Part shown: positions 18,622 through 27,415 of the stretch, piece by piece
Position numbering within the stretch: position 1 is the first letter of the stretch
Layout of the letters: each line of letters starts with the position of its first letter
Assembly: GCA_009835325.1 (NCBI GenBank)
Contig: VXWP01000043.1
Coordinates: 1 to 51,168 of the forward strand
Reading direction: 5' to 3'
DNA from: Gemmatimonadota bacterium
Lineage (GTDB): Bacteria; JAAXHH01
Length of the DNA stretch: 51,168 nucleotides
Notes under the pieces: model-generated
What the model saw: only the letters and a program-made list of their open reading frames with translations
The model's database searches: none
What the model was told of the DNA's origin: nothing
Position numbers and translations under genes: made by a program

Positions 18622-19602
18622 CTAGGCGGGCCGCAGCTTGTTCACCATCTCCAGCATGGCCGTCATGTAACCGATGGCGTAGGCGCGCCCCCGGTGATGC
18701 CAGTCGGTGTCATCCACGAAACGGGGCACGTGGTCGGTGATCATGAACCCGGTGAACCCGACCTCCTTAAGGGTCCGCATGACCTCGTAGGGATCCACGT
18801 TCCCCTCGTTGATGAAGCACTCGTTGAAACAGGGCACGTTCCCCTGCACGTCGCGGAAATGGACGTAGATTATTCTGCCGGCGCCGCCGAAGTGCCGCAC
18901 GGCCTTGATCACGTTGTCGTGACCCCCCATCTCCGACCAGCATCCCATGCAGAAATCCAGGCCGTGGTACGGACTGTCGAAGGTGTCCATGGCCCGCTTG
19001 AAGCCTTCGAAGCTGCTGAAGATCCGCGCTACGCCGCCCAGCATGGGGATGGGCGGGTCGTCGGGGTGCACGGCGAGCTTGACGTTGCTTTCCTCGGCGA
19101 CCGGCAGGATCCGCGACATGTAATAGTGGTAGTTGTCCCACATCTCGTCTGCCGTGTACGTCCGGCCATGCGTGGGCTCCAAGTCCTTATGCGCCTCGAA
19201 ATCGAACCGCGTGGCCGTGGCTCCGCCGCGGAGCACGGCTGGATCGGGCGTACGCCAGACGGCACTGGGCATCCAGTGGTAACCCAGGATGGGAATGCCG
19301 GCCTTGCCCATGTTGCGGATCGTGTACTTCATGTTTTCGATCTGGTCGTCGCGGCCCGGCAGCCCCAGCATGGCCTTGTCGTAGAAGGGGATGGGCACGT
19401 TCTCCAGGGCCATCAGGCGCAGTTCGGCGTTGTCGGCCCGCTTCTTCAGGTCGACCAGGTCCTCCAGTTCCCAGCGCTTCTCGCCCGGAAGTTTCGGCGT
19501 GTTCATGAGGAAGTCGTCTGCGCCGAGCTGCTTGATGTAGGCCAGTTTCTCGTCGGTGAGGACGTTGAACTGCCCGAGGCCGATACGCATTTCCAGGGTC
19601 AT
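18622..19602 (-). CDS. Mannonate dehydratase-like TIM-barrel protein
   Basis: 326 residues, shorter than E. coli UxuA (394). UxuA dehydrates D-mannonate to 2-keto-3-deoxygluconate in hexuronate breakdown. Family-like segments are LAVHPDDPPIP, the CMGCW region, VHFRDVQG, NEGNVDPYEVM and MITDHVPR, which carry the metal-binding His, Cys and Asp residues. The short form leaves room for another sugar acid or an isomerase/epimerase role. The ATG lies one base after the parC stop (TGACATG) with GGCGAGG upstream, so it belongs to the topoisomerase operon. Confidence 0.8.
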   Translation of the reverse strand: MTLEMRIGLGQFNVLTDEKLAYIKQLGADDFLMNTPKLPGEKRWELEDLVDLKKRADNAELRLMALENVPIPFYDKAMLGLPGRDDQIENMKYTIRNMGKAGIPILGYHWMPSAVWRTPDPAVLRGGATATRFDFEAHKDLEPTHGRTYTADEMWDNYHYYMSRILPVAEESNVKLAVHPDDPPIPMLGGVARIFSSFEGFKRAMDTFDSPYHGLDFCMGCWSEMGGHDNVIKAVRHFGGAGRIIYVHFRDVQGNVPCFNECFINEGNVDPYEVMRTLKEVGFTGFMITDHVPRFVDDTDWHHRGRAYAIGYMTAMLEMVNKLRPA

Positions 19603-19603
19603 G

Positions 19604-21550
19604 TCAGTCCTCGCCTTGTCCGGGTTCGGCCGGGGAAGCCGTGGGTTCCGCCTGCTCCGGCTTCCTGGCCAGCCTCACGCCCTTGAGCGCCTTAGGAGCC
19701 AGGCGGATCCCCCTGGCCCGGTTCCCCCGAACGGGAAAGAGCGAAAGATCGAAGGCTTCCTCGAAGACCCGCATCCGCGGCGTGGGCTTGTAGGTGATAT
19801 TCGCCGTGACGTCGGTATCCGTGGTCAGTTGAAGGATACGGCAATCCTCGGGCACGAGCTCGTATCCCCGATTCAGAATAAACTTGTCCAGCTTGCAGCG
19901 CTTGACGTAGGGATGGCCCTTCCGGTCCCGGTAGATCATGGTGAACACCAGGTCGGGATCGACGAACCCGCAGTACAGCATGCCCTTGTCCACGAAGAGC
20001 CGTTCGATCTCGTCGTGGAGCGCGTAGGCGCCGGTCTTGCGGATCACGAGGACCCGGTCATAGGGCGATACGTCGAAGAGGGTGTCGCCGCTGCCCAGTC
20101 CATACCCCAGGTAACCGGTGCTCCGGTCGTACTTGAGCGCCAGGTTCCGCTGTGCCGCCTCCCGGGCGTCGACCCGCTTGAAAGCGGTGATGGTCGTCCT
20201 GCGGGGAAAGGCCTCGCGGTACCGCCCGATGAGCCCTTCCAGGAGCGTGATCGCGTAGGCCGAAAGATGGCCCAGGTGATCCCTGATCTCCCGCAGGCGA
20301 TTCCGGATGGCCTTCATCTCCTCGTTGGCGCGGTTGATGTCGTACAGGGAGATCCGCCGGATCGGCACCTTGAGCAGCGTATCGATATCCTCGGACGTCA
20401 GTTCCTTCACCTTGGATTCGAAGGGTTCGAACCCTGCCCGGATCGCTTCGTGGATTTTTCCCTGCTCCCGGACTTCCTCGATGCGCTTGTATATCCGTTC
20501 CTTGATGAATAGCTGCTCCAGCGTTTTCGCGCGCAGCTTCGCGTGCAGCTGTTTCCGTTCGATCTTCAGTTCGGCTTCGAGGACCTCCAGGAGCCGCTGC
20601 GTGTTGTGCCTGAGCACGTCGGAAACGGGCAGTATGCACGGGTGGCCCGTCCGGATGACCAGCACGTTCGTGGAGATGGAGGACTCGCAGTCGGTGAAGG
20701 CATAGAGGGCGTCAACGGTTTCCTCGGAATGGACGCCCCGGGCCAGGCGGATCTCGATTTCCACCTCGTCCGCCGTGAAGTCGGAGATGCCGGCGATCTT
20801 CAGCTTGTTCTTCTTCGCCGCCGCCTCGATGGACGCGATCAGGCTTTCGGTGGTCGAACCGAAGGGCAGCTGGCGTATGACGATGCGCTTGGGATCCTTC
20901 ACGTCCAGCTGGGCGCGGATCATCACCTTGCCATTGCCGTCATTGTATTCCGAGACGTCTACCAGGCCCCACGTCGGAAAATCGGGCTGGACCTCGAAGG
21001 GCTCGTCGCGGAGGCAGGCGATCTGGGCCTCCATGAGCTCGATGAGGTTGTGCGGCAGGATCCGGGTCGCCATGCTCGAGGCGATGCCTTCGGCGCCCAT
21101 GGCAAGGAGGACGGGAATCTTCGCTGGAAAGGCCACGGGTTCCCTGTTGCGGCCGTCGTAGGAATCCACGTACTCGGTGATCTCCGGATCGTGCAGCACC
21201 TCTTTGGCCAGCGGCGTCAGGCGGCATTCGATGTACCGGGCCGCCGAGGCGGGGTCGCCGGTGAGGGTCGAGCCGAAATTCCCCTGCTTCTCGATGAACA
21301 TGTCCTTGTTCGCGAGATTGACCAGCGAGCCGAAGATGGACTGGTCCCCGTGGGGATGGTACCTCATGGTCTGGCCCACCACGTTGGCGACCTTGTGGAA
21401 CTTCCCGTCGTCCATCTCGAAGAGGGTATGCAGAATGCGGCGCTGCACGGGCTTGAGTCCGTCGTCGATCTCCGGAATCGCCCGGTCCTTGATGAAATAG
21501 GAGGCGTACTTCAGGTAGTAGTCTTCGAAGAGGGTATCGGCGTAGGCCAT
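19604..21550 (-). CDS. parC: DNA topoisomerase IV subunit A, Bacteroidota type
   Basis: 648 residues. With ParE it decatenates daughter chromosomes. The breakage-reunion domain is complete, with GLKPVQRRIL at 31-40, HPHGD at 65-69, and catalytic Tyr106 in AARYIECRL. The C-terminal part after about 490 (YGLGSGDTLFDVSPYDRVLVIRKTG-like blades) resembles the shortened domain of Bacteroidota ParC and not the full six-blade GyrA pinwheel. At the quinolone-binding positions equal to GyrA Ser83 and Asp87 it has Gln70 and Gly74. It starts 6 bp after the parE stop. Confidence 0.92.
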   Translation of the reverse strand: MAYADTLFEDYYLKYASYFIKDRAIPEIDDGLKPVQRRILHTLFEMDDGKFHKVANVVGQTMRYHPHGDQSIFGSLVNLANKDMFIEKQGNFGSTLTGDPASAARYIECRLTPLAKEVLHDPEITEYVDSYDGRNREPVAFPAKIPVLLAMGAEGIASSMATRILPHNLIELMEAQIACLRDEPFEVQPDFPTWGLVDVSEYNDGNGKVMIRAQLDVKDPKRIVIRQLPFGSTTESLIASIEAAAKKNKLKIAGISDFTADEVEIEIRLARGVHSEETVDALYAFTDCESSISTNVLVIRTGHPCILPVSDVLRHNTQRLLEVLEAELKIERKQLHAKLRAKTLEQLFIKERIYKRIEEVREQGKIHEAIRAGFEPFESKVKELTSEDIDTLLKVPIRRISLYDINRANEEMKAIRNRLREIRDHLGHLSAYAITLLEGLIGRYREAFPRRTTITAFKRVDAREAAQRNLALKYDRSTGYLGYGLGSGDTLFDVSPYDRVLVIRKTGAYALHDEIERLFVDKGMLYCGFVDPDLVFTMIYRDRKGHPYVKRCKLDKFILNRGYELVPEDCRILQLTTDTDVTANITYKPTPRMRVFEEAFDLSLFPVRGNRARGIRLAPKALKGVRLARKPEQAEPTASPAEPGQGED

Positions 21551-21556
21551 GGGGTC

Positions 21557-23620
21557 CTATACTTCGTCCAGCAGGTTCTCCACGATGTAGTCCCTGCGCT
21601 CGGGCGTGTTCTTGCCCATGTAGAAGGTGAGGGTTTCCGGTATGCTGTGGATGGAACGGACGTTGACCTTCACGAGCCGCATGTCGGAACCGATGAACTG
21701 GCCGAATTCGCCGGGCGAGATCTCGCCCAGCCCCTTGAACCGGGTCACTTCCGCCCCGCGAATCCGGTCCAGGGCCGCGTTCCGCTCCTTTTCGCTGTAG
21801 CAGTAGACGGTTTCCTTCGTGTTGCGCACCCGGAAGAGCGGCGTTTCGAGGATGTGGACGTGGCCCGCGAGCACCATCTCCTCGAAGTAGCTCAGGAAGA
21901 AGGTCATCAGGAGATTGCGGATGTGGTAGCCGTCGTAATCGGCGTCGGTCGCGATGATCACCTTGTTGAACCGCAGGTTCGATATCCCTTCCTCGATGCC
22001 GAGGGCCATCATGAGATTGTAGAGTTCCTCGTTCTTGTAGATGGCCGCCCGCGTGCGGGAGAAGACGTTCAGGGGCACGCCCTTGAGTCCGAAGATCGCC
22101 TGGGTCAGCGGGTCCCGCGCCGAGACCATCGAACCGGCGGCCGAAGGCCCCTCGGTGATGAAGATCGAGGAATCCTCCCCGTACTTCGCGTGATCGAAGT
22201 GGTACTTGCAGTCCTTGAAATTGGGGATCTTGATGGCGATGCGCCGGGCCGCCTCGCGGGCTTCCTTCTTGACCGCGTTCAATTCCTTCCGCAGGCGTTC
22301 GTTCTGGGTGATCTTCTCCTGAATCTTTTGGGCGGACTCCTGGTTCTTGTGCAGGAAGTCCACCACGGCGCTGCGGATCTCCGAGACGAGCCAGCCCCGG
22401 ATATCGGTATTGCCCAGCTTGTTCTTGGTCTGGGATTCGAAAATGGGTTCCTTCAGCTTGATGGCGATGGCGCCCGCGATGGACTCGCGGACGTCCACCC
22501 CGCCGTAGTTCTTCTTGAAGTACTCGTTGACGCCCTTGAGGATGCCCTCGCGGAACGCGCTCTGGTGGGACCCGCCGTCCGCGGTGTACTGGCCGTTCAC
22601 GAAGGAGAAGAGCGTCTCGCCGTAGTTGGTGGTGTGCGTGAAGGAGAACTCGATGTACTGGCTCTTATGGTACGAAGGCTCGTAGAGGACGTTCTCGCCC
22701 ACCTCGGCCTTCAGGAAGTCCAGCAGGCCGTACTTGGAGACGAAGCGCTTCTTGTTGAAGACCAGGCGGAGGCCGCTGTTCAGGCAGGCGTAGTTCCACA
22801 TGCGGCGTTCGACGTAGTCCGGCTGGAAGGCGTATTCCCCGAAGATCTCCTCATCGGGCAGGAATTCGACATAGGTGCCGTCCGGCTCGTCCGCGGCGCC
22901 TTCGTTCTGGCCGAGCAACTGCCCCCGCTCGTACACCGCCTCCGCGTAGCGTCCGTCCCGGTAGGCCACGACGCGGAAATCGACGGAAAGGGCGTTGACC
23001 GCCTTGGCGCCCACGCCGTTCAGTCCGACGCTGAACTGGAAGACCTCGTCGTTGTACTTGGCGCCCGTGTTGATGATCGAAGTGCACTCCACGACCTTGC
23101 CCAGGGGAATCCCGCGGCCGAAGTCGCGTACGCGGACGCGGTTGTCTTCGATGGATACGTCGATCTGCCGGCCGTGGCCCATGATGAACTCGTCCACGGC
23201 GTTGTCGATCACTTCCTTGAGGAGGACGTAGATGCCGTCTTCGGGATCGCTGCCGTTCCCGAGCCGGCCGATATACATGCCGGTGCGGAGCCGGATGTGT
23301 TCCAGCGACGAGAGGGTTTTGACCTTGCTTTCGTCGTAGACGGCGGCGTCCGAAGCGGTCGCGCCATCCGTGGCATTCGTAGCGGCCGGGGCGTCCGGAG
23401 ATCCGTTGCCGTCGACGGGTCGTGCGGCCGGAGATCCGTTGCCTTCATCAGGTCGCACGCCGTTTTCCGATTCGACCGGTTTTCGGTTGGTCGTGGCACC
23501 GCTGCCGCGCGAACCATTCCCGTTGCCGGACCTGTCGTTCGCCCCTTCTTCCCGCGGCGTGAGCAGGTCGAGCTGGGTGTGCTGGTCTTCTCCGTTTCTC
23601 GAACCGTTCCGGGTCGCCAT
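21557..23620 (-). CDS. parE: DNA topoisomerase IV subunit B, Bacteroidota type
   Basis: 687 residues from the ATG at 23620; an AGGGG precedes it, and an in-frame ATG at 23677 is the alternative. Residues 1-95 are a low-complexity Gly/Asn/Ser-rich extension with an 11-residue near repeat (DGNGSPD, EGNGSPA). The GHKL ATPase begins at about 101 with EVIDNAVDEF, DFGRGIP and GLNGVGAKAVNALS. The TOPRIM domain has ITEGPSAAGS, where most gyrases have EGDSA, and the metal-binding DADYDGYHI. EG-x-SA is typical of Bacteroidota ParE. Its operon includes parC and the uxuA-like gene. Confidence 0.92.
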   Translation of the reverse strand: MATRNGSRNGEDQHTQLDLLTPREEGANDRSGNGNGSRGSGATTNRKPVESENGVRPDEGNGSPAARPVDGNGSPDAPAATNATDGATASDAAVYDESKVKTLSSLEHIRLRTGMYIGRLGNGSDPEDGIYVLLKEVIDNAVDEFIMGHGRQIDVSIEDNRVRVRDFGRGIPLGKVVECTSIINTGAKYNDEVFQFSVGLNGVGAKAVNALSVDFRVVAYRDGRYAEAVYERGQLLGQNEGAADEPDGTYVEFLPDEEIFGEYAFQPDYVERRMWNYACLNSGLRLVFNKKRFVSKYGLLDFLKAEVGENVLYEPSYHKSQYIEFSFTHTTNYGETLFSFVNGQYTADGGSHQSAFREGILKGVNEYFKKNYGGVDVRESIAGAIAIKLKEPIFESQTKNKLGNTDIRGWLVSEIRSAVVDFLHKNQESAQKIQEKITQNERLRKELNAVKKEAREAARRIAIKIPNFKDCKYHFDHAKYGEDSSIFITEGPSAAGSMVSARDPLTQAIFGLKGVPLNVFSRTRAAIYKNEELYNLMMALGIEEGISNLRFNKVIIATDADYDGYHIRNLLMTFFLSYFEEMVLAGHVHILETPLFRVRNTKETVYCYSEKERNAALDRIRGAEVTRFKGLGEISPGEFGQFIGSDMRLVKVNVRSIHSIPETLTFYMGKNTPERRDYIVENLLDEV
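23397..23443. repeat. 33-bp-period repeat in the parE N-terminal extension
   Basis: GGAGATCCGTTGCC occurs at 23397-23410 and again at 23430-23443. The 33-bp spacing equals eleven codons and produces the repeated GNGSP segments of the extension. Confidence 0.7.
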
Positions 23621-23748
23621 AGGTCCTGCCCCTGTCGCAACAAACCGCAAAACACTATGTGGTCGGCCATCCTCCATGCCGCGCGGTCGGCCAATCCCTC
23701 CGCGGCGCGGGCATTAGAACATGTCGTGTCAGGCCATGCAGTTAGCAC

Positions 23749-23777
23749 AATATATGGCCGTAGGCCGCGCGTGTCAA
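23749..23777 (-). promoter_or_regulatory. Strong sigma-70-type promoter of the parE-parC operon
   Basis: Minus-strand TTGACA (23777-23772) and TATATT (23754-23749) are separated by exactly 17 bp. Transcription would begin near 23742, about 120 nt before the preferred parE start. The -35 half sits inside the 34-bp tandem repeat. Confidence 0.75.
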
Positions 23778-23821
23778 TATACGCTACATGGCTGTATGCC
23801 GCGCGTATCAATATACGCTAC
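23754..23821. repeat. Tandem 34-bp duplication at the parE promoter
   Basis: Copies at 23754-23787 and 23788-23821 differ at only four positions. The downstream copy supplies TTGACA and the spacer. The upstream copy carries TTGATA but has TGTAGC in place of the -10 box, so only one copy is likely to be active. Confidence 0.8.
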
Positions 23822-23938
23822 GTTTGTTTGGTAATTTGTCAAGGGAAACCAAGCCCACGCGGGTACCATCGCGCGTACCAGCCTGTGATGGGATCGAGGC
23901 ACGCGGGACGGACGCCCCGGGACCCACCGCCGGACGCC

Positions 23939-25096
23939 CTAGGACCCGGCGCCGTCCGACTTCAGGATGTTCCGCGAGATGACGATCTTCTGGGCTTCGG
24001 AGGTGCCTTCGTAGAGGGTGGTGATCCGCGCGTCGCGGTAGAAGCGTTCCACGTCGAAGTCGCGGATGTAGCCGTAGCCGCCGTGGATCTGAATGGCTTC
24101 GTTCGTGATCCGTATCGAGGCCTCGGACGCGTACAGCTTGGCCATGGACGACGCCGTGATGTAGTCCTGCCCGGCGTCCTTGAGCCACGCGGCCCGGTAG
24201 GTCAGCAGGCGCGCCGCCTCGAGTTCGGTCGCCATTTCCGCCAGCTTGAAGGCGATCGCCTGGAACTCGGCGATGGGCTTGCCGAACTGGGTCCGTTCCT
24301 TCGCGTACCGCACGGAAGCGTCGTAGGCCCCCTGCGCGATGCCCAGGGCCTGGGCTGCGATGCCGATGCGGCCGCCGTTCAGTATGGACAGCGCGATGTT
24401 CAGCCCCCGGCCTTCCTCGCCCAACAGATTTGTCTGCGGCACGCGGCAATCCTCGAATAACAACTCGCTGGTGTCCGAGCCCCGGATGCCGAGTTTCTGC
24501 TCCTGGCGGCCGACGGTGAAACCGGGGGTCCCTTTCTCCACGAGAATCATGCTGAGGCCGCGATGGCCGGTGTCGGGGGCGGTGGTCACCAGCACGAGGA
24601 GGTAGTCGGCGAAACCGCCGTTGGTCACGAAGTGCTTCTTGCCGTTGATGACGTATTCGGTGCCGTCCTTCTGCGCCGACGTGACCGTCGAGCCGACATC
24701 CGTCCCGGCGCCGGGCTCGGTCAGCGCGAGACAGGCCTGCGCTTCGCCTCGCCCCAGGGGCGGCAGATATGCCTTCTTCTGGTCTTCGGTTCCGAAGGCG
24801 AAGACGCCGTCGGCGAAAAGGGAGTTGTTCACCGAGACGCATACTCCGGTCGACGCGCACACCTTCGAGAACTCCTCCACGGCCAGCACGTAACTGAGCG
24901 TATCCAGGCCGGCGCCGCCGTACGCCTCGGGAATCATCATGGCCATGAAACCCATCTCGCCGAGTTCCCGGATCGTATCGAAATGTACGGCTTCGCGCTC
25001 GTCGATTTCCCGGGCGTGGGGCTTCAGTTTCTCCTCGGCGATCCGGCGGGCGGTGTCCCGCATCATGGCCTGGTCGCCGCTCAAGGCGAATTCCAT
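23939..25096 (-). CDS. Acyl-CoA dehydrogenase
   Basis: 385 residues, typical of short/medium-chain acyl-CoA dehydrogenases, FAD enzymes that introduce the alpha-beta double bond and pass electrons to ETF. Visible motifs are CLALTEPGAGTDVGS, VINGKKHFVTNGG, QIHGGYGYIRDFDVERFYRD and YEGTSE, whose first Glu (Glu363) is the usual catalytic base of butyryl- and medium-chain enzymes. GGGGG precedes the ATG. It starts 13 bp after the M20 hydrolase stop and ends a three-gene operon. The acyl chain cannot be specified. Confidence 0.93.
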   Translation of the reverse strand: MEFALSGDQAMMRDTARRIAEEKLKPHAREIDEREAVHFDTIRELGEMGFMAMMIPEAYGGAGLDTLSYVLAVEEFSKVCASTGVCVSVNNSLFADGVFAFGTEDQKKAYLPPLGRGEAQACLALTEPGAGTDVGSTVTSAQKDGTEYVINGKKHFVTNGGFADYLLVLVTTAPDTGHRGLSMILVEKGTPGFTVGRQEQKLGIRGSDTSELLFEDCRVPQTNLLGEEGRGLNIALSILNGGRIGIAAQALGIAQGAYDASVRYAKERTQFGKPIAEFQAIAFKLAEMATELEAARLLTYRAAWLKDAGQDYITASSMAKLYASEASIRITNEAIQIHGGYGYIRDFDVERFYRDARITTLYEGTSEAQKIVISRNILKSDGAGS

Positions 25097-25109
25097 CGGT
25101 TCCCCCTCT

Positions 25110-26384
25110 TCAGTTCACGCCGAGCAACCGGGCCGCGGTGACCGCCATGACCTCGCAGCTCCGGACGAGATGCTCGATCTCACAGTACTCATCGGGCTGG
25201 TGGGCGAGATGGAGCAGTCCGGGGCCGTAGGCGATGCACTGCTTCACCCGTCCCGTGTTGTGGACGTGCTTGTGGTCGTAGGTGCCGGGGCTGGCCACTT
25301 GTTCCGCGGGAACGCCGGTCAGATCCTCGATCGTGCGGGCGGCCGTACCGACCAGCTCGGCGTCCGGGTCGGTCTCGACCGGGCGAACGACCATCAGGTC
25401 GGTGAGCTCCGCTTTGAAGTCCCGGTCTTCCGCGGTCAGGCTGGCGATCAGCGTCTCGATTTCTTTTTTTACGTCGTCGAAGGATTCCTCTATCAGAAAA
25501 CGCCGGTCGAAGACGGCGGAGCACCGGTCGGCCACGCAGGGCGAGCCCACGCTTCCGTCCGTCTGTCCGCCGGTAATGCCGTTCACGTTGATCGTGGCCC
25601 GGCGCGCTTCCGGCGGGTCCACGGGCATGTCCGTTTTGCGGGCGTGTAGGGCCGGCGCGAGGTCTGACGAGACCCGGCCCAGGAAACGCTCCATCTGGCT
25701 GATGGCGCTGACACCCAGAAAGGGCATGCTGCCGTGGGCGGTCCGGCCGATGGTGTCGATCCGGAACCAGTACACCCCGCGGTGACCCAGGCAGATGCGT
25801 CCCGGTCCGAAGGGTTCCGGGATGATCACGTACGAGGTCCGTTCGGGGGAAATGAGTCCCTCGCGGGCAAGATGGTCCATGCCGGCGAACCCGCCGGTCT
25901 CCTCGTCGACCGTCGCGCTGAACTCGAGACTGCCGCGCAACGAGACGCCCGCCTCCCGTACCGCGGCCGCCGCGAAGAGCGCCGCGGCGATGCCGCCCTT
26001 CATGTCGCACGCGCCGCGGCCGTATATCCTGCCGTCCTTCTCTTCCCCGCCGAAGGGATCGACCGTCCAGTGCTCCCCAGGCGGAACCACGTCGGTGTGG
26101 CCGTTGAAATGCAGCGTGGGCATCGGCGAACGGCCGGGCAACCGGCCCACCACGTTGACACGCGGGTGTTCTTCGGAATGGTCCGGATGGCCGGCGGCGG
26201 TGACGTACCGGGTTTCGAAACCCAGTGCGCTCAACCGGTCGCCCACGAGCCGGGCGCAGTCCAGGTATCCTTCACCCGGCGGATTCACGGAGGGGATTTG
26301 GATCAACTCCCGCAAAAACCCGATCATGTCGTCGCGGAGGACGCGGACCTGTTCCACGATGCGCTGTTCGAGCGGGGTTATCAT
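25110..26384 (-). CDS. M20-family metallohydrolase (ArgE/DapE type)
   Basis: 424 residues. The fold provides two-zinc hydrolysis of N-acyl amino acids or peptides in the cytoplasm. Zinc-site motifs are FNGHTDVVPPGE, YGRGACDMKGG, and VDEETGG with the catalytic Glu. A lid/dimerisation domain lies in the middle, and a late His occurs near YDHKHVHNTG. The family covers acetylornithine deacetylase, DapE and carboxypeptidase G2, and no single substrate can be picked. No good ribosome site precedes the ATG at 26384; the frame is open for 56 codons upstream but that part does not look like the family. It follows the aldolase by 35 bp. Confidence 0.88.
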   Translation of the reverse strand: MITPLEQRIVEQVRVLRDDMIGFLRELIQIPSVNPPGEGYLDCARLVGDRLSALGFETRYVTAAGHPDHSEEHPRVNVVGRLPGRSPMPTLHFNGHTDVVPPGEHWTVDPFGGEEKDGRIYGRGACDMKGGIAAALFAAAAVREAGVSLRGSLEFSATVDEETGGFAGMDHLAREGLISPERTSYVIIPEPFGPGRICLGHRGVYWFRIDTIGRTAHGSMPFLGVSAISQMERFLGRVSSDLAPALHARKTDMPVDPPEARRATINVNGITGGQTDGSVGSPCVADRCSAVFDRRFLIEESFDDVKKEIETLIASLTAEDRDFKAELTDLMVVRPVETDPDAELVGTAARTIEDLTGVPAEQVASPGTYDHKHVHNTGRVKQCIAYGPGLLHLAHQPDEYCEIEHLVRSCEVMAVTAARLLGVN

Positions 26385-26419
26385 GGGCTGGCGGGGGAGG
26401 CCGGGTTCCGGGCGCCGGG

Positions 26420-27415
26420 TCAGCCGGCGTCCTCCATCTCGTCGTAGAATCTGGCCATGCTGCCTCTTTCCTTCGCCGCGTTGAACCGCATGCCCGACCG
26501 GGGATGCTGGTTCATGAGGCCCGTGATCATGTAGGGAATGTCGAACCCCCACATCAGTTCGGCCCGCATAGGCTCGACGTGGTACTGGATGCAGTCCAGC
26601 AGCGGACGCAGGCGGAACTTCGGGTTGTGCAGGAATCCGACAATCAGTTCCATGGGGCAGTTGCCGGCGCCGCGGCCAAGACCGCCGAGGCTGGCGTCCA
26701 GGTAGTTCGCCCCGCGGATAAGCGCCTGTATCGTGTTGGCGAAGGCCAGTTGCTGGTTGTTGTGGGCGTGGATGCCTACCTCTTTGTCGGTGGACTGCAG
26801 GGCGTTCAGGAACTTGTCCACGAGCGCTTCGATCTGTTCGCTGTACAGGGCGCCGAAGCTGTCCACCACGTAGATGGCGTCCACGGGCGATTCGACGAGC
26901 ATGGAGAGCGCTTCGTCCATTTCGCTTTCCGGAACTGTCGACGCCGCCATGAGGTTCAAGGTGGTCTCGTAGCCCTTTTCGTGGGCGTCCTGGATCATGT
27001 CCAGCGCCAGCGGAATCTGGTGGATGTAGGTGGCGATCCGGATCATGTCCAGCACGCTGTCCGCGGCCGGCAGGATATCGGTCCTGTAGTCCGATTTCTC
27101 CGCGTCGGCCATCGCCGCCAGCTTGACGGGCGAGTCATTGTCGCCTACGACGCCGCGGATGTCCTCTTCGGCGCAGAACTTCCAGGGTCCGTGTTCATCC
27201 GGGGAGAAAATCTGCCGCGAGTTGATGTAACCGATTTCCATGTAGTCGATCCCACCGGCGACGCAGGCCTGGTAGACCGCCTTGACGGTATCCGCGTCGA
27301 ATCGGTGGTCGTTCATCAGGCCGCCGTCCCGTATGGTACAGTCGATGAGCTTGATCTCCGGACGGTAGGTCAGCCACTTACGCGTGGGTGCTTCGTTGAG
27401 TGCCGATTGGTCCAT
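26420..27415 (-). CDS. HMGL-like (DRE-TIM) aldolase, 4-hydroxy-2-oxovalerate aldolase-related
   Basis: 331 residues from the ATG at 27415. An in-frame GTG at 27427, four bases after AGGAG, is a good alternative start. IKLIDCTIRDGG carries the Arg-Asp of DRE-TIM metallolyases, and GIHAHNNQQLAFANT the His-x-His metal site. The family cleaves or forms C-C bonds next to 2-oxo acids; related members are 4-hydroxy-2-oxovalerate aldolase and homocitrate/isopropylmalate synthases. It is the first gene of an operon with an M20 hydrolase and acyl-CoA dehydrogenase. An acetaldehyde dehydrogenase partner, usual for the oxovalerate pathway, is missing here. Confidence 0.85.
   Translation of the reverse strand: MDQSALNEAPTRKWLTYRPEIKLIDCTIRDGGLMNDHRFDADTVKAVYQACVAGGIDYMEIGYINSRQIFSPDEHGPWKFCAEEDIRGVVGDNDSPVKLAAMADAEKSDYRTDILPAADSVLDMIRIATYIHQIPLALDMIQDAHEKGYETTLNLMAASTVPESEMDEALSMLVESPVDAIYVVDSFGALYSEQIEALVDKFLNALQSTDKEVGIHAHNNQQLAFANTIQALIRGANYLDASLGGLGRGAGNCPMELIVGFLHNPKFRLRPLLDCIQYHVEPMRAELMWGFDIPYMITGLMNQHPRSGMRFNAAKERGSMARFYDEMEDAG

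Larger units (their letters stand above)
23621..23938. other. Intergenic region upstream of parE
   Basis: About 318 bp between the parE start and the acyl-CoA dehydrogenase stop, both on the minus strand. It contains the parE promoter and a 34-bp tandem duplication. No gene and no clear terminator for the upstream operon are visible. Confidence 0.6.

Noticed and set aside
23754-23821. Possible insertion-sequence end or attachment site at the 34-bp repeat
   Set aside because: No transposase or integrase nearby and no inverted terminal repeats; a simple tandem duplication explains it.
20543-24460. Very long open frame (about 1300 codons) on the plus strand opposite parC, parE and part of the acyl-CoA dehydrogenase gene
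   Set aside because: GC-rich coding DNA leaves antisense frames open. The translation has no recognisable domain, while the opposite strand has textbook topoisomerase motifs.
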